Positions 16,242-25,472 of a stretch of 64,000 nt of DNA are shown here, one piece after another. The translations under genes and the position numbers were made by a program. The notes beneath the pieces were generated by a model, which worked only from the letters and a program-made list of their open reading frames with translations, made no database searches and was not told the origin of the DNA. The stretch is from an uncultured delta proteobacterium (GTDB lineage Bacteria; Desulfobacterota; Desulfobulbia; Desulfobulbales; Desulfocapsaceae): contig CAIQWD010000100.1 of NCBI GenBank assembly GCA_903875445.1, positions 1 to 64,000 on the forward strand, given 5' to 3'. Position 1 is the stretch's first letter; every line of letters begins with the position of its first letter.

Positions 16242-18433
16242 GTCTTGCGCTTCTTCTTGGCCTTCTGGTCGGAATCGTAATAAGAATAATAGGGATAGTA
16301 ATAATAGGATTTTTTCGATGTATCGATCTTGTTCAGCACAACACCGAGCATCCTGGCATTGCTTCCTTTCAAAAGTTGAGCCGCTTTCTGAATAAGAGCG
16401 CGCGGGGTTTTCCCACCCCACACCACCATGATGACACCGTCTGCCAGACTGGCCAAAACAAGGGGGTCTGAAAATGCCAGGAGTGGTGGAGTATCGATGA
16501 TCACCCTATCGTAGTGTTTTATCGCTCCGGCTATAAATGCCTTCATTCGCTCTGAACCGAGCAGTTCAGACGGGTTCGGAGCCGAGGTTCCGCCGGTAAG
16601 AATAGTGAGTTTGGGATAGGCATCCAGGCGCTGAACAGACTGGGAAAACCTGGCAGGATCGATAAGGATATCGGTGAGGCCAGAGTCATTGGCAATACCG
16701 AACATGTTATGGAGACTCCGCTTGCGCATATCGCAATCGACTATCAGTACCTTTTCTCCCATCTGGGCCATGGCCACTGCCAGGTTCGCCGCGGTGGTCG
16801 TCTTTCCTTCATTGGGGGTGGCGCTGGTGATCACGATGACCTTCAATTGATTGACGGCGGAAGAGAGCATAAGCCCAGTCCGGGTGGTCCGGTAGGCCTC
16901 AGCCGTAGGCGAGTTTGGCTCGGAAACCATGAAAATCGTGCCATCCTTTTGGGCAGCCAGTGGAACAACGTCTAGAAAGGCAAGACTCATTTTCTTTTCC
17001 ACGTCTTCAGCCGTTTTGATGGTGTCATCCATGTACTCCATAAAAAACGCTGCAAAAACTCCGCCGAAAAGGCCAAGCATCACGGCAAGGAGCAAATACT
17101 TGGCTCTTTTGGGTTTCTCAGGAAAATCCGGGATGACGGCACCATCCACCACCTGGAGGTTCGAAATGTTAATGCCGCTGGAAAGCGATGCCTCCTGATA
17201 TTTTTTTAACAGCAGTTCGTAAAACTGTTTGTTACTTTCGGATTCACCGGCCAGGACATTAAAGTTAATGGCCTTTCGGGCAAGGTCCATCACCTCCTCT
17301 TTCTGCGCGTCGATAGTCCGCTTAAGCGAAACTTGGCGGCTGCTGGCTATCTCGAACTCCGTCTTGGCCGCGTTCAGCATTTTTCTGGCCTCGGCAATAA
17401 TGTTCTTCTGCACCATGGCAAGCTGCGAATTGGTATTCATGACCTGAGGATGTTTGTCTCCGAATTTTTCGGACAAATCGGAAAGCTGTTTCTTGAGGCT
17501 CAGTTCATCGGTTCGCAGCCCCTGAATCACCAGATTGTTCATGATATCGGGAACGGTGGCCAGTTTTTCAGGGGAATTGATTACGCTGTCTATCTGTTGG
17601 TATTTTATTTCCGCTTCCTGCCGTTTGCCTTCTGTCTGGACCAATTGGGTAATGAGCTCCTGAAGCTGCTGGGTAATGACGTTATCCTTGGTCTCGAAGG
17701 AGACGATACCCTTACCTTCCCGGTACTGTTGCAGGATTTTTTCGGTATTCGCCACACTTTCCTTGGATTCTACAAGCCTTGCCGATAACCACTCCGCCGC
17801 ATCGCGGAAGGGTTTGATCCGAATGTCAAGATTGTGCTCGATTAAGGCATCGGCGATACCGTTGGCCATGGCAGCGGACACGGTGGGGTTATCGGCCAGG
17901 TAACTGATCTTGATCAGATTGTTTTGCTTTCCTATTTCAATCTCGGTATTATCGAGGATGATATCCGTCAAATCCGGATCGAGTTCCGTTTTAATACTGG
18001 AATCGGGAAACGGATTAACAGGCTTGGCCTTTTCCGGAAACAGGAGCTTGATATTTTTTTTAAACGTCGCCAATAAAGTCTTTTCGGCCTTGTCCTTCAA
18101 GTCCATGTAATAGGCATTTTTATCGAGCTGCAGCTTTCTGACCACCCGGTCGGCAAATGACCGGCTGGCAATAATCTCTTTTTGGGTATTGAAATACTCG
18201 GCGGAGTCCTTCATCTGAATCATGGCACCCCCACCTTCGGTAAAATTCAGGGTCTGGTTTTTATCCAAGTCAACCAGCACCTGGGTTGTGCCCTTAAATA
18301 TCGGAGTTGCAGCAAACACATACACCAGGACAATGCCCACGACCATGAAGAAGAAGCTGAAGAACACGTTCCTTCTTGTTGAAAGTATCCGCCAATAATC
18401 GCGGAGATGGATCTCTTCTACCTGCGTATTCAT
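16238..18433 (-). CDS. Wzc-like polysaccharide co-polymerase and tyrosine autokinase
   Basis: A 731-residue fusion of a Wzz chain-length domain and a cytoplasmic BY-kinase. Order: first membrane segment near 25-45, a periplasmic coiled-coil region (about 200-420), a second membrane segment near 450-470, Walker A SATPNEGKTTTA at about 537-548, Walker A' VLIVDCDMRK near 565, and Walker B RVIIDTPP near 643. It ends in a tyrosine cluster (YYYYPYYSYY at about 711-720) followed by a Lys/Arg tail. Cycles of autophosphorylation on the tyrosines and dephosphorylation by the adjacent CpsB-like enzyme should control chain length. All key residues are present. Confidence 0.94.
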   Translation of the reverse strand: MNTQVEEIHLRDYWRILSTRRNVFFSFFFMVVGIVLVYVFAATPIFKGTTQVLVDLDKNQTLNFTEGGGAMIQMKDSAEYFNTQKEIIASRSFADRVVRKLQLDKNAYYMDLKDKAEKTLLATFKKNIKLLFPEKAKPVNPFPDSSIKTELDPDLTDIILDNTEIEIGKQNNLIKISYLADNPTVSAAMANGIADALIEHNLDIRIKPFRDAAEWLSARLVESKESVANTEKILQQYREGKGIVSFETKDNVITQQLQELITQLVQTEGKRQEAEIKYQQIDSVINSPEKLATVPDIMNNLVIQGLRTDELSLKKQLSDLSEKFGDKHPQVMNTNSQLAMVQKNIIAEARKMLNAAKTEFEIASSRQVSLKRTIDAQKEEVMDLARKAINFNVLAGESESNKQFYELLLKKYQEASLSSGINISNLQVVDGAVIPDFPEKPKRAKYLLLAVMLGLFGGVFAAFFMEYMDDTIKTAEDVEKKMSLAFLDVVPLAAQKDGTIFMVSEPNSPTAEAYRTTRTGLMLSSAVNQLKVIVITSATPNEGKTTTAANLAVAMAQMGEKVLIVDCDMRKRSLHNMFGIANDSGLTDILIDPARFSQSVQRLDAYPKLTILTGGTSAPNPSELLGSERMKAFIAGAIKHYDRVIIDTPPLLAFSDPLVLASLADGVIMVVWGGKTPRALIQKAAQLLKGSNARMLGVVLNKIDTSKKSYYYYPYYSYYDSDQKAKKKRKT

Positions 18434-18457
18434 TATACGGGTATTCCTTGTAATTGA

Positions 18458-19303
18458 TTAAAAGAAGCTCTCGGGAACAACGATGATGTCGTCCGGCATG
18501 ACCTGGTCTTCCATTTTGACCCGAATGGATTTTTCGGTATTTCCGATCTTGCGGACAATTTCGGTTTTGTCTTGGTTGGCTTTGATCGTCAAGCCGCCGG
18601 CGAGAGTTATGGACCGCAGCACCGTCAGTCCCTTGGTGAGTTTATAGGCGCCTGGGGCTTTGACCTCCCCCGATACATAAACAAATGCGGCTTTGGGAAC
18701 ATAAATACTGTCGCCATCCAAAACCGGGACATTGGCCGACATATCCGTGCCCTCCAGAAGCTTTATCAGGTCTATCGAAATGATGATATCGTCCTTCCGG
18801 TTTTCGCTGCCTTTGACGGAATTGCGCTGGATAAAAAGTGTTTCTCCGGCATTGGCGGTGATGCCACCGGCATTGGAGATCACTTCCATCAGGGTGGAAT
18901 TGCCTCGCATTTCGATGAGTCCGGGTTTAACAAATTCACCCAGGGTCGTCACCTTCTTGCTCTTGTATTCTATAATAAATACAGATACTTGAGGTTTTTT
19001 TATATAACCGTTTGCAAACAACACGGCCAGTTTTTTGCCGATTTCCGTTGCAGTCATTTCATTGACGAGAACTTCGCCGATCAAGGGTACGGTAATCTTG
19101 CCCTCACCGCTGACACGCACTTCCGAAGTCAAATCTGGATTGTTATATATCGTAATTCTGAGCAGATCCCCATCACCGACACCATACTCTACTCCGTGGC
19201 TAAGAATGGGCAGAAAAAAAATCAGGGCCGCGAGACAGGCAAAGATCCGCGTCGACATTTCGAATAGCCGGTGCAAACCGGCATGGGAATTAAATCTCTG
19301 CAT
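18458..19303 (-). CDS. Wza-like polysaccharide export protein
   Basis: A 281-residue secreted protein with an N-terminal hydrophobic segment at about 17-36. It is followed by the poly-export domain (GVGDGDLLRITIYNNPDLT, VSGEGKITVPLIGEV) and two SLBB domains (VTTLGEFVKPGLIEM, VYVSGEVKAPGAYKL). It should form or gate the outer-membrane/periplasmic export channel. No lipobox cysteine is evident after the signal, unlike E. coli Wza. I chose the start at 19303 because a GGAAG lies upstream; an ATG at 19258 would give a shorter leader. It overlaps the FecR-domain gene by 14 bp. Confidence 0.9.
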   Translation of the reverse strand: MQRFNSHAGLHRLFEMSTRIFACLAALIFFLPILSHGVEYGVGDGDLLRITIYNNPDLTSEVRVSGEGKITVPLIGEVLVNEMTATEIGKKLAVLFANGYIKKPQVSVFIIEYKSKKVTTLGEFVKPGLIEMRGNSTLMEVISNAGGITANAGETLFIQRNSVKGSENRKDDIIISIDLIKLLEGTDMSANVPVLDGDSIYVPKAAFVYVSGEVKAPGAYKLTKGLTVLRSITLAGGLTIKANQDKTEIVRKIGNTEKSIRVKMEDQVMPDDIIVVPESFF

Positions 19304-19928
19304 CTTTTAAGTACTTCCTTCTTTGTTCTGCTGGTATCGTGGCAGGCTGTGCAGGCGGGGTTTTCTCTTTGACAAGGGACTTCTGGTTAGCTCCCAGCCA
19401 GACTTCGCCAACCGTAAGATAAGAAACATTCCTCACGCTGAGCGACTGGCCGAGGTTGACAATTTCGGTTTCCGACGACGAAGCGTTAATAAAAAAATCT
19501 GAGATCCCGGCACCTACCAGTGCGTGATCCGTCTCAACAGCGAACCGGGAATCACGGCTTCTTCTTTTATACACGACAAAACGGGTACATCCTGTGAATA
19601 CTTTTATAATGGCCGTGCGTCGGTCGATATTCGCATCAGCCAAAAATTCGTACTGCTTTACCTGTAAGCTTGTATCAGGCAGAATATCGACGAAAGAATC
19701 ATCGGTAAATACCAGTTCCGCCCCGGAATCTTTTGCCGACTCCACGAAATTGCCAACGCTGATGCGGTCTCCCGGTTTCAGCCGCGCGACCGTTTCACTG
19801 CCGGTTTTCCGGACAATTACCTGCCCCCGTACCCGGGTGATCATACCGGCTACTTGGTCCCCTGCAAAAAGTGCCCTTTCCGGAATCAACAAAAGGACCA
19901 AGAGTAAGGGCAAAAAACGACATATCAT
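19290..19928 (-). CDS. Secreted FecR-domain protein
   Basis: A 212-residue protein with a signal peptide (about residues 1-22, ending ALFAG). A FecR-type domain follows: GMITRVRGQVIVRK, LKPGDRISVGNFVESA, ELVFTDDSFVDILPDTSLQV and TRFVVYKRRSRDSRFAVETD. Here the domain is not tied to an iron-uptake sigma system. FecR-like domains occur in secreted proteins of exopolysaccharide loci, where they may bind or organise envelope parts. Its ATG overlaps the stop of the beta-barrel gene (TAATG), so the two are translationally coupled. Confidence 0.85.
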   Translation of the reverse strand: MICRFLPLLLVLLLIPERALFAGDQVAGMITRVRGQVIVRKTGSETVARLKPGDRISVGNFVESAKDSGAELVFTDDSFVDILPDTSLQVKQYEFLADANIDRRTAIIKVFTGCTRFVVYKRRSRDSRFAVETDHALVGAGISDFFINASSSETEIVNLGQSLSVRNVSYLTVGEVWLGANQKSLVKEKTPPAQPATIPAEQRRKYLKDAEI

Positions 19929-21082
19929 TACAAAACAAAATTGACGTTCAAAGAAGTGGTATTGTCATTCAAATCATACTGGTTAATATTGGAATCTCGA
20001 TCCAAATGATTATAATCCAGGGCGAATTCCAGCCAATCCTTCATTTGATATTTCAGACCCACCCCGCCCAGGAAGGTATTGTCATTTCTTTCGGCACCCG
20101 TCGTCCCGGCGGCATTGGTATACTCATCTTTGCCATAAGAACCCCTGACTACCCCGGACAGCTTATCTGCCAGCTTATGGGTATATTCGGCAAAGGCCCC
20201 GGTGGTGATATAATAAATTGTCCCCTCCACATTAGGTTCATTTACCTCCCGCAGTCCAACGACCTTAATGGAGGAACGGTCGGTAACTACCTGATCCAGC
20301 TCAAGAGATGCCGTCCAGGTATCAACGTTATCGGTTTTCTTGGATTCAAAATCCTTAAACAGATATCCAACCTTTGCTATTCCTTTCGTCAGTTCCGAAA
20401 TTTCCCACTTCACACCGAGAAGCGGCTTTTGAACCTGATTATCCAGCCCGTCGGTCTTCTCATCAAAAACGACATTTTTGAAATCATATTCGACAAAGGC
20501 GGATGTCTTGGGCATAAAACGATAATACAAATAGGCCGCAATCAAATCTTCGGAGCGGTTCCGGAATTGAGTCTCCGCCGTCGAGAAATCAAAGTTGGTC
20601 CGGGTATAATCCATCTGAGCCTTGAAGCGATCGGCAAACTCATACGACAGTTCGCCTTTTGCTGCATTTTTATCGTATTTGACGAGTTCTCCCGAGCCTG
20701 AAGAAGCTCTTGGCTCATGGCCTTTATCATAGGTGTCCCCCAATTTCAAGCCGATCAGGCTGGCAAATTTCAAATCAGCCAGGGCAGCCGCATGCTGGTC
20801 CGTAACATTTTCAGAGGTGTTATCCACATAATTAAGAAACGATGCACGATATTCCGCAGCAAACGAATGCGTTTTGAAGGGCATCACCAATTTTATGCCG
20901 GGAGTAGTCGTCGTGATCCAATCGCTTTTGGTGTTGGATGCAGTGGCATAAACGTTGTCATCATACGCTTCAGTCACTGAAAGATAGGGATGTATTTCCA
21001 ACTCTTTTATATGAATGTTGCCGGCTGAAAAAGCCGGCAATGGCAAAAATAATAGTAAGAATAATACCCAAAGTTTTTTCAT
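19928..21082 (-). CDS. Outer-membrane beta-barrel protein of the polysaccharide locus
   Basis: A 384-residue protein from the ATG at 21082 (signal peptide MKKLWVLFLLLFLPLPAFSA), preceded by a G-rich ribosome site. The mature part begins with ELEIHPYLSVTEAYDDNVYA, a pattern seen in capsule/EPS barrels. It continues with alternating amphipathic strands with Tyr/Phe girdles and ends in SLNVNFVL with a C-terminal aromatic strand, as expected for an outer-membrane barrel. By position it could form the outer-membrane exit for the polymer together with the Wza-like protein. The substrate is unknown. Confidence 0.86.
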   Translation of the reverse strand: MKKLWVLFLLLFLPLPAFSAGNIHIKELEIHPYLSVTEAYDDNVYATASNTKSDWITTTTPGIKLVMPFKTHSFAAEYRASFLNYVDNTSENVTDQHAAALADLKFASLIGLKLGDTYDKGHEPRASSGSGELVKYDKNAAKGELSYEFADRFKAQMDYTRTNFDFSTAETQFRNRSEDLIAAYLYYRFMPKTSAFVEYDFKNVVFDEKTDGLDNQVQKPLLGVKWEISELTKGIAKVGYLFKDFESKKTDNVDTWTASLELDQVVTDRSSIKVVGLREVNEPNVEGTIYYITTGAFAEYTHKLADKLSGVVRGSYGKDEYTNAAGTTGAERNDNTFLGGVGLKYQMKDWLEFALDYNHLDRDSNINQYDLNDNTTSLNVNFVL

Positions 21083-21117
21083 TTTTATGTTCCCCCCCCA
21101 ATTTTCCCAGACTGCCA

Positions 21118-21843
21118 TCATGGTTTGGTCTTGCTTGCCGGTTGAGTGTGTGAGCCAATACCCGCTCCACCGATGGGTGCACCTCCCCCGCCGCCAAATC
21201 CTCCCCCGCCGCTAATAATCGACGTCTGAACTACTGCTGCTGGCGCTGGTGCCGAATATCCCTCAACTGGAGCCCCACCACCCGGGCCTTGGCAAGTCTC
21301 TGCACTGGCATTGGCAAGAGCGATCGGGGGCATGCCTGCGCTTGCCATCCAACTGCGAACCTGGGTTTCCGTTTCGCCGGCCTGAGTCGCTGCGGCAACG
21401 ATCGCACACACACGTGAAGAACAAGGAGCTAGTGTTGTATCGGTGCAATACTCTTTATCCACGGCATCGGCAGCGCCCTTGATCACGGATTCGGACGTAT
21501 ACTTGGAGACAATCGCCTCATAGACGACTCTTCCTGGGTCGGCACCTGCTAGTATCATCACCTCCACAGCCTGCTCTACCGTCATTCCGGACTCAACCGC
21601 ATTCTTGATAATGACCGCGATACCGGTTCCGGCTGCCACTCCCGAGGCAATCGCCGCCTTTTGTGCGTCCGTCTCTGCAGCACTAAGCGGAGAAGAAATA
21701 ACACTTGAGATTAGAAGAAAAGCAATGGCCATCATGCAGGCGAAATATCGATTTTGCTTTTTACCGGCGCCGGAATCCGGCCTGCATTTAAGATACGCAC
21801 CCCCCTGCAAACACTCTCTTCCTGTCGCGGATTGGTTATTCAT
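21118..21843 (-). CDS. Secreted glycine-rich protein of unknown function
   Basis: The start is placed at the ATG at 21843 because GAGGTG lies 5 bases upstream; an in-frame ATG at 21858 overlaps that site. The 241-residue protein has a late hydrophobic signal (about 38-55, ending PLSAA). A helical region follows, with two similar units (AVEVMILAGADPGRVVYEAI and QVRSWMASAGMPPIALANAS) and three cysteines. The tail is rich in Gly, Ala and Pro (IISGGGGFGGGGGAPIGGAG). It stands first in the operon that continues with the beta-barrel. I do not recognise a named family; a structural or surface role is plausible but not shown. Confidence 0.7.
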   Translation of the reverse strand: MNNQSATGRECLQGGAYLKCRPDSGAGKKQNRYFACMMAIAFLLISSVISSPLSAAETDAQKAAIASGVAAGTGIAVIIKNAVESGMTVEQAVEVMILAGADPGRVVYEAIVSKYTSESVIKGAADAVDKEYCTDTTLAPCSSRVCAIVAAATQAGETETQVRSWMASAGMPPIALANASAETCQGPGGGAPVEGYSAPAPAAVVQTSIISGGGGFGGGGGAPIGGAGIGSHTQPASKTKP

Positions 21844-21891
21844 AAAACACCTCTTCATTTTTATTGAAAAAGACTTCCTATTGATTATCCG

Positions 21892-21920
21892 TAAATATCA
21901 AACAGTTATCCTATTGACAA
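21892..21920 (-). promoter_or_regulatory. Promoter candidate for the glycine-rich protein/barrel/Wzc operon
   Basis: On the minus strand TTGTCA (21915-21920) and TATTTA (21892-21897) are separated by exactly 17 bases. They lie about 50 bases upstream of the start at 21843, within a 222-base AT-rich intergenic region. It is a plausible sigma70-type promoter for the main polysaccharide operon. Confidence 0.45.
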
Positions 21921-22065
21921 CCTGCCATAACACACCGTGTAACAATTTTAAAAACCTTTAGAAGGTATGCTTACGCAACATAGTATTAACATAAAAACCA
22001 AGCATAGTGTAAAAAAATATTGAAAAAAACAATAACATTGTACTGAACCAGCCAGTGAGGGTCAA

Positions 22066-22653
22066 TCAATACTTTCTCAACTCTTCAAAGAGATGCGCAT
22101 CAACATATTGAGCAAGTATTTCGGCAGTTGCTCTTGGTGGCCTTACACTCAAAAAATTGTCAATTATTGCATGCCCTAATTCATGTGCCAACATACCCTC
22201 ATGCACATCTTTTACATTCAGATATACTGTATTGTTATCAAAAAAATACCATCCTCTGAGATTGCCACCCTGTTGATAGAGCTTCTTAAAAGATTCCTGT
22301 AATTGCACCTCATTCGAATGCATTCGAACAGTTACCTTGTTCATTGGTTTTCGCATATCAAGAATGAGTTGCGCTTTTTCAAACAACAGGTCCACTTTTC
22401 GTATAACCTCTTTCCGCACATCGCTTGAACTGGGAGTACTAAAAATAGAAGCCAGTGAACTGGCGGCTTCATACTTGATGGAATCATTAAAGGTGGCCAT
22501 GTCTTCTTCAGTATTAAACATCAGGATTGTATGCTTTGTTGTAATAATAAGCGGTAAATCTGCCGCATAACTTCCCGTTACAAACACCAGGCTCAGAAAA
22601 ACAACCAACGTGTTGCGACTCATTAACTGTTTTACCCACAACCATCTTTGCAT
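22066..22653 (-). CDS. Secreted HExxH metallopeptidase-like protein
   Basis: A 195-residue protein with an N-terminal signal or anchor (about residues 12-31, ending GSYAADLP). The zinc-binding motif HELGHAIID lies near residue 156, preceded by TVYLNVKDVHEGMLA. A C-terminal ATAEILAQYVDAHLFEEL stretch could supply the third metal ligand. This layout is that of small gluzincin-like or DUF-type secreted peptidases. The start is uncertain because no strong ribosome site is seen; the frame opens 16 codons earlier, inside the HAMP gene. Substrate unknown. Confidence 0.68.
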   Translation of the reverse strand: MQRWLWVKQLMSRNTLVVFLSLVFVTGSYAADLPLIITTKHTILMFNTEEDMATFNDSIKYEAASSLASIFSTPSSSDVRKEVIRKVDLLFEKAQLILDMRKPMNKVTVRMHSNEVQLQESFKKLYQQGGNLRGWYFFDNNTVYLNVKDVHEGMLAHELGHAIIDNFLSVRPPRATAEILAQYVDAHLFEELRKY

Positions 22654-22664
22654 CACAGGTTTTC

Positions 22665-23231
22665 TTAGAGTTTGAATTCCGCGTCGATATTTCTTCGACA
22701 CTTTTCCAAATCATCTTGAAAAGCCTGAGGCAGGTTCTGGGCCACAGCCTCTTCTGCAATCCGTGCCAAATCTTGATGCACTTCACTCAATTTGACGTTA
22801 AGCTTTTCTACCATTTCATTGAGGTTCCGGGCCACACTGCCAAACTGATCACCGTTTCTGATATGTATTTGTTTCTGCAAATTGCCCTGGGAAATTTCTT
22901 CTATATCCTTTTCAAAACGAAACATCGGTCCGGCAATCTTATGCGATACCAGCAAAGTGATAATGATGACAAACACCCCGACAATCAGGGTGGTGATCAC
23001 ATTCGTTAAAATCACGGACGGGAGAATTGCTAACGAGGTTTTTTCGATAACCAGCTTTGAGCCTTCAAACGATGATGTCAAAGTTGCTTGGGTGGTGAAC
23101 ATGGTAATAGCAACCGACAATATTGCACCGAGAATCAACACTAGAACAAATTTCAGGATAAAACCTGCCTGGAATTTTCGGTTAATAAAATACTGTCGTC
23201 GCTTAAATTTTTCCATACCTTGCTTAGCCAT
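22665..23231 (-). CDS. HAMP-domain membrane protein without an output domain
   Basis: A 188-residue protein from the ATG at 23231, preceded by AAGGA. It has a positively charged start (FKRRQYFINRKFQ), a first membrane segment (about 26-47), a short extracytoplasmic loop, and a second segment (about 75-100) ending in SHKIAGPMFRFEKDIEEISQ. That last stretch is the typical entry into a HAMP linker. A helical coiled-coil follows and the protein then ends, with no kinase, cyclase or methyl-accepting domain. It may signal to a partner through coiled-coil contacts. It overlaps the upstream lipoprotein gene by 8 bp. Confidence 0.78.
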   Translation of the reverse strand: MAKQGMEKFKRRQYFINRKFQAGFILKFVLVLILGAILSVAITMFTTQATLTSSFEGSKLVIEKTSLAILPSVILTNVITTLIVGVFVIIITLLVSHKIAGPMFRFEKDIEEISQGNLQKQIHIRNGDQFGSVARNLNEMVEKLNVKLSEVHQDLARIAEEAVAQNLPQAFQDDLEKCRRNIDAEFKL

Positions 23232-23808
23232 CGTTCCTTTTAGAATTAACCCTGGCAGCCAATCCGGGATCCTTAATCTCAATTACCGCACCAGCTTTAA
23301 GATCCTCGATCCAAGATGCCAGTCGAGCACTTACCTTCTGATCTTCAATTTTCTTTACCAGTTCGGGTTGCAACTCCTCAAGGGTGCCTTTTCCCAAAAA
23401 CCCCTTGTTTTTATTGTAATATTCTTTCACTTCTTCCTGTGTTACCACAGTGGTTTTGCGCAATTGTGCACCTTTTTCCGCCAGCAGATCGCGAATTAAG
23501 GTGCTTTCCCAGTAGCGCTGGATGGTCTGTCGGAACATTTCCCGCTGGTCCAGTTTTTGTTTTTTAGCTTCCTGTATCAGTAACTGAGATTGGATAAGAT
23601 TTCTGACAAATTCGGCACGGGTGTCTTCGGAGACATAGAAGTTGCTGTTGAGATCAGCTTCAAACTTCAGACGACTGTCAATCTCGTCACTGCTAATGGT
23701 ATACGCATTGACTTTGATGAGATGTCCTTTTTTCTCTACCGAGTCTCCAGTGCAACTGACCAACAACAGTCCGGCAAAAAGGAAAAATGTAAATAGTCTT
23801 AGCTTCAT
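23224..23808 (-). CDS. SurA/PrsA-like lipoprotein, N-terminal chaperone part
   Basis: A 194-residue protein from the ATG at 23808 with a lipoprotein signal (MKLRLFTFFLFAGLLLVSCT; lipobox LVSC). The body resembles the SurA_N chaperone region: a short strand, FVRNLIQSQLLIQEAKKQKL, and VVTQEEVKEYYNKNKGFL. No complete parvulin isomerase domain is present, so it is shorter than PrsA/SurA. It is first of a three-gene set with the HAMP and metallopeptidase genes and could assist folding of outer-membrane parts of the polysaccharide exporter; this is inferred from position. Confidence 0.72.
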   Translation of the reverse strand: MKLRLFTFFLFAGLLLVSCTGDSVEKKGHLIKVNAYTISSDEIDSRLKFEADLNSNFYVSEDTRAEFVRNLIQSQLLIQEAKKQKLDQREMFRQTIQRYWESTLIRDLLAEKGAQLRKTTVVTQEEVKEYYNKNKGFLGKGTLEELQPELVKKIEDQKVSARLASWIEDLKAGAVIEIKDPGLAARVNSKRNDG

Positions 23809-24035
23809 AAGGATTAAGTTTTGCCCCGCCAACAATTCTCGTCCACAACCGACAAGCCATATCTCGCAGCCCCCCTGGGTACCTGGCCATTACAGAGCCT
23901 GCTCAGATTTTACATACCATGCAACGACAGCGGTTGCCATAGGTATAAATACCCTTTTTTCGATATTGCCCAAAACAGGGTAACACAACCAGCTTCCCAA
24001 CGAACAACCATTCCAATATCGGACAAAGCAGCAGC

Positions 24036-24557
24036 CTAGTCCCCCTCAAACTCCATTATGGAAAAGATCTTGCAATCGGCAATTCTCTCACGGCCCTTGA
24101 GGTCCGGCAATTCAATAAGAAAAGCACACTCAAGAATGTCGGCACCGAGCCTCCTGACCAGATAGACAGTGGCGCCGACCGTGCCGCCGGTGGCGATGAG
24201 ATCGTCGACGATGACCACTCTGTCGCCTTCGTCAATTGCATCTTTGTGAATTTCCAAGGTTCCTGACCCATACTCAAGCAAATAGGATTCTTCCACCGTT
24301 TCGGCGGGAAGTTTTCCCTTCTTGCGGACGGGGACAAAACCTACGCCCAGTTGATATGCAAGAACCGCGCCGAAGACAAAGCCACGCGCATCGATACCAA
24401 CTACCTTGTCGATTTTCATGTCGCGGTAGCGCCGTATAAGAATATCACAGGCCTCCTTGAAGGCCTCGGGATCTTTCATCAGGGTCGTCAAATCACGAAA
24501 AACTACTCCTTTGATCGGCCAATCCACTATGCTTCGTACACTCTTTTTTAAATCCAT
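24036..24557 (-). CDS. apt: Adenine phosphoribosyltransferase
   Basis: A 173-residue protein of normal Apt length. It has the N-terminal IVDWPIKGVVFRDLTTLM motif, the substrate loop IDARGFVFGAVLA and the PRPP-binding motif RVVIVDDLIATGGTVGA near residues 115-130. It converts adenine and PRPP to AMP. It lies 14 bases after mtnP on the same strand, so adenine set free by methylthioadenosine phosphorylase can be salvaged by the next enzyme of the operon. Confidence 0.96.
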   Translation of the reverse strand: MDLKKSVRSIVDWPIKGVVFRDLTTLMKDPEAFKEACDILIRRYRDMKIDKVVGIDARGFVFGAVLAYQLGVGFVPVRKKGKLPAETVEESYLLEYGSGTLEIHKDAIDEGDRVVIVDDLIATGGTVGATVYLVRRLGADILECAFLIELPDLKGRERIADCKIFSIMEFEGD

Positions 24558-24571
24558 TTTTCCCTCAATTT

Positions 24572-25324
24572 TTATCTATTTTTAAAGGCTTCGATTACCT
24601 TGACCAGCAATCCGGTGACATTAGCGGCGTTTTTCCGGAAAACCGTTAAAATTTCATCCCAGGTTACGGGTGCTTCATCTTCTTTCCAACAATCATAATC
24701 GGTTGACATGGCGACAGCCGCATAGGGAATCCCCACCTCGTTTGCCAGCATTGCTTCCGGAGCGGTGGACATGTTGATAACGTCGGCCCCCCACAAACGG
24801 AACATCTTCGACTCGGCCACCGTCGAAAAACGTGGTCCCTCAATGGTCACAACACAGCCACGGGCATGAACCGGAAGTTGCAGAGCCTCTGCCGCGGCAG
24901 AGAGTTTACCCCGTAACTCGTCGCTGAAGGGATGCGCCATGGCGGTATGATGCGCACCGGATTCAAAGGAATCAAAGAAGGTGTTTTTGCGAAACCTGGT
25001 GAAATCGATAAACTGATCGAGTATCACCAGATGCCCCCGATCAATCTCCTTTCTGAGACTGCCACAGGCCGTGGTGGCAATGATGTGGCTGACTCCCACC
25101 TCCTTCATCGCCATAATGTTGGCACGGTTATTGACCTGGGTCGGACTGTACTGATGATTACTGCCGTGCCTTGCCAGAAGAACGGTCTCGATGCCGCTGA
25201 TTTTACCAATCACCAGCGGCGATGCGGGCTTCCCGTATCTCGTATCCACCTCGACAATCTGCGGGTCTTGAAAAATTGCCGGATTTTCAAGTCCTGACCC
25301 GCCGATTATCCCTATTTTTACCAT
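24572..25324 (-). CDS. mtnP: S-methyl-5'-thioadenosine phosphorylase
   Basis: A 250-residue member of the PNP/MTAP family: IGIIGGSGLENP at the start, LLARHGSNHQYSPTQVNNRA near 50-70, TACGSLRKEI near 88, EGPRFSTVAESKMFRLWGAD near 165 and STDYDCWKE near 208. The residues fit MTA rather than guanosine phosphorylase, but substrate specificity between MTA and related nucleosides cannot be fixed by eye. It yields adenine and methylthioribose-1-phosphate. The apt gene follows directly. Confidence 0.93.
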   Translation of the reverse strand: MVKIGIIGGSGLENPAIFQDPQIVEVDTRYGKPASPLVIGKISGIETVLLARHGSNHQYSPTQVNNRANIMAMKEVGVSHIIATTACGSLRKEIDRGHLVILDQFIDFTRFRKNTFFDSFESGAHHTAMAHPFSDELRGKLSAAAEALQLPVHARGCVVTIEGPRFSTVAESKMFRLWGADVINMSTAPEAMLANEVGIPYAAVAMSTDYDCWKEDEAPVTWDEILTVFRKNAANVTGLLVKVIEAFKNR

Positions 25325-25368
25325 GTGTCGCTCCTTTTGTTCTCATTCCCGGAAGCTTTCAAATTGAT

Positions 25369-25391
25369 GTCTCACTCCTCACGCCTCACGC
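25369..25391 (+). repeat. Short C-rich tandem repeat
   Basis: In the intergenic region between mtnP and the alcohol dehydrogenase gene, units of CTCACGC repeat (CTCACTCCTCACGCCTCACG). It has the same biased composition as the coding minisatellites at 11.9 and 15.2 kb but lies outside genes. Confidence 0.45.
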
Positions 25392-25472
25392 CTCAAAAAC
25401 GCCACAATATCGAACTCGGCGAGGGCATGCAATGTATTTATCGGTATAATCTCTCACCTCCCAGGGAAGCAA

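Noticed and set aside
19871-20701. 276-codon plus-strand open frame opposite the beta-barrel gene
   Set aside because: Shadow of the beta-barrel and FecR genes, with a composition unlike real proteins.
23836-24035. Possible riboswitch in the 200-base leader before the SurA-like gene
   Set aside because: Some GC-rich pairing is seen, but no conserved core of a c-di-GMP, cobalamin or other known riboswitch could be matched by eye.
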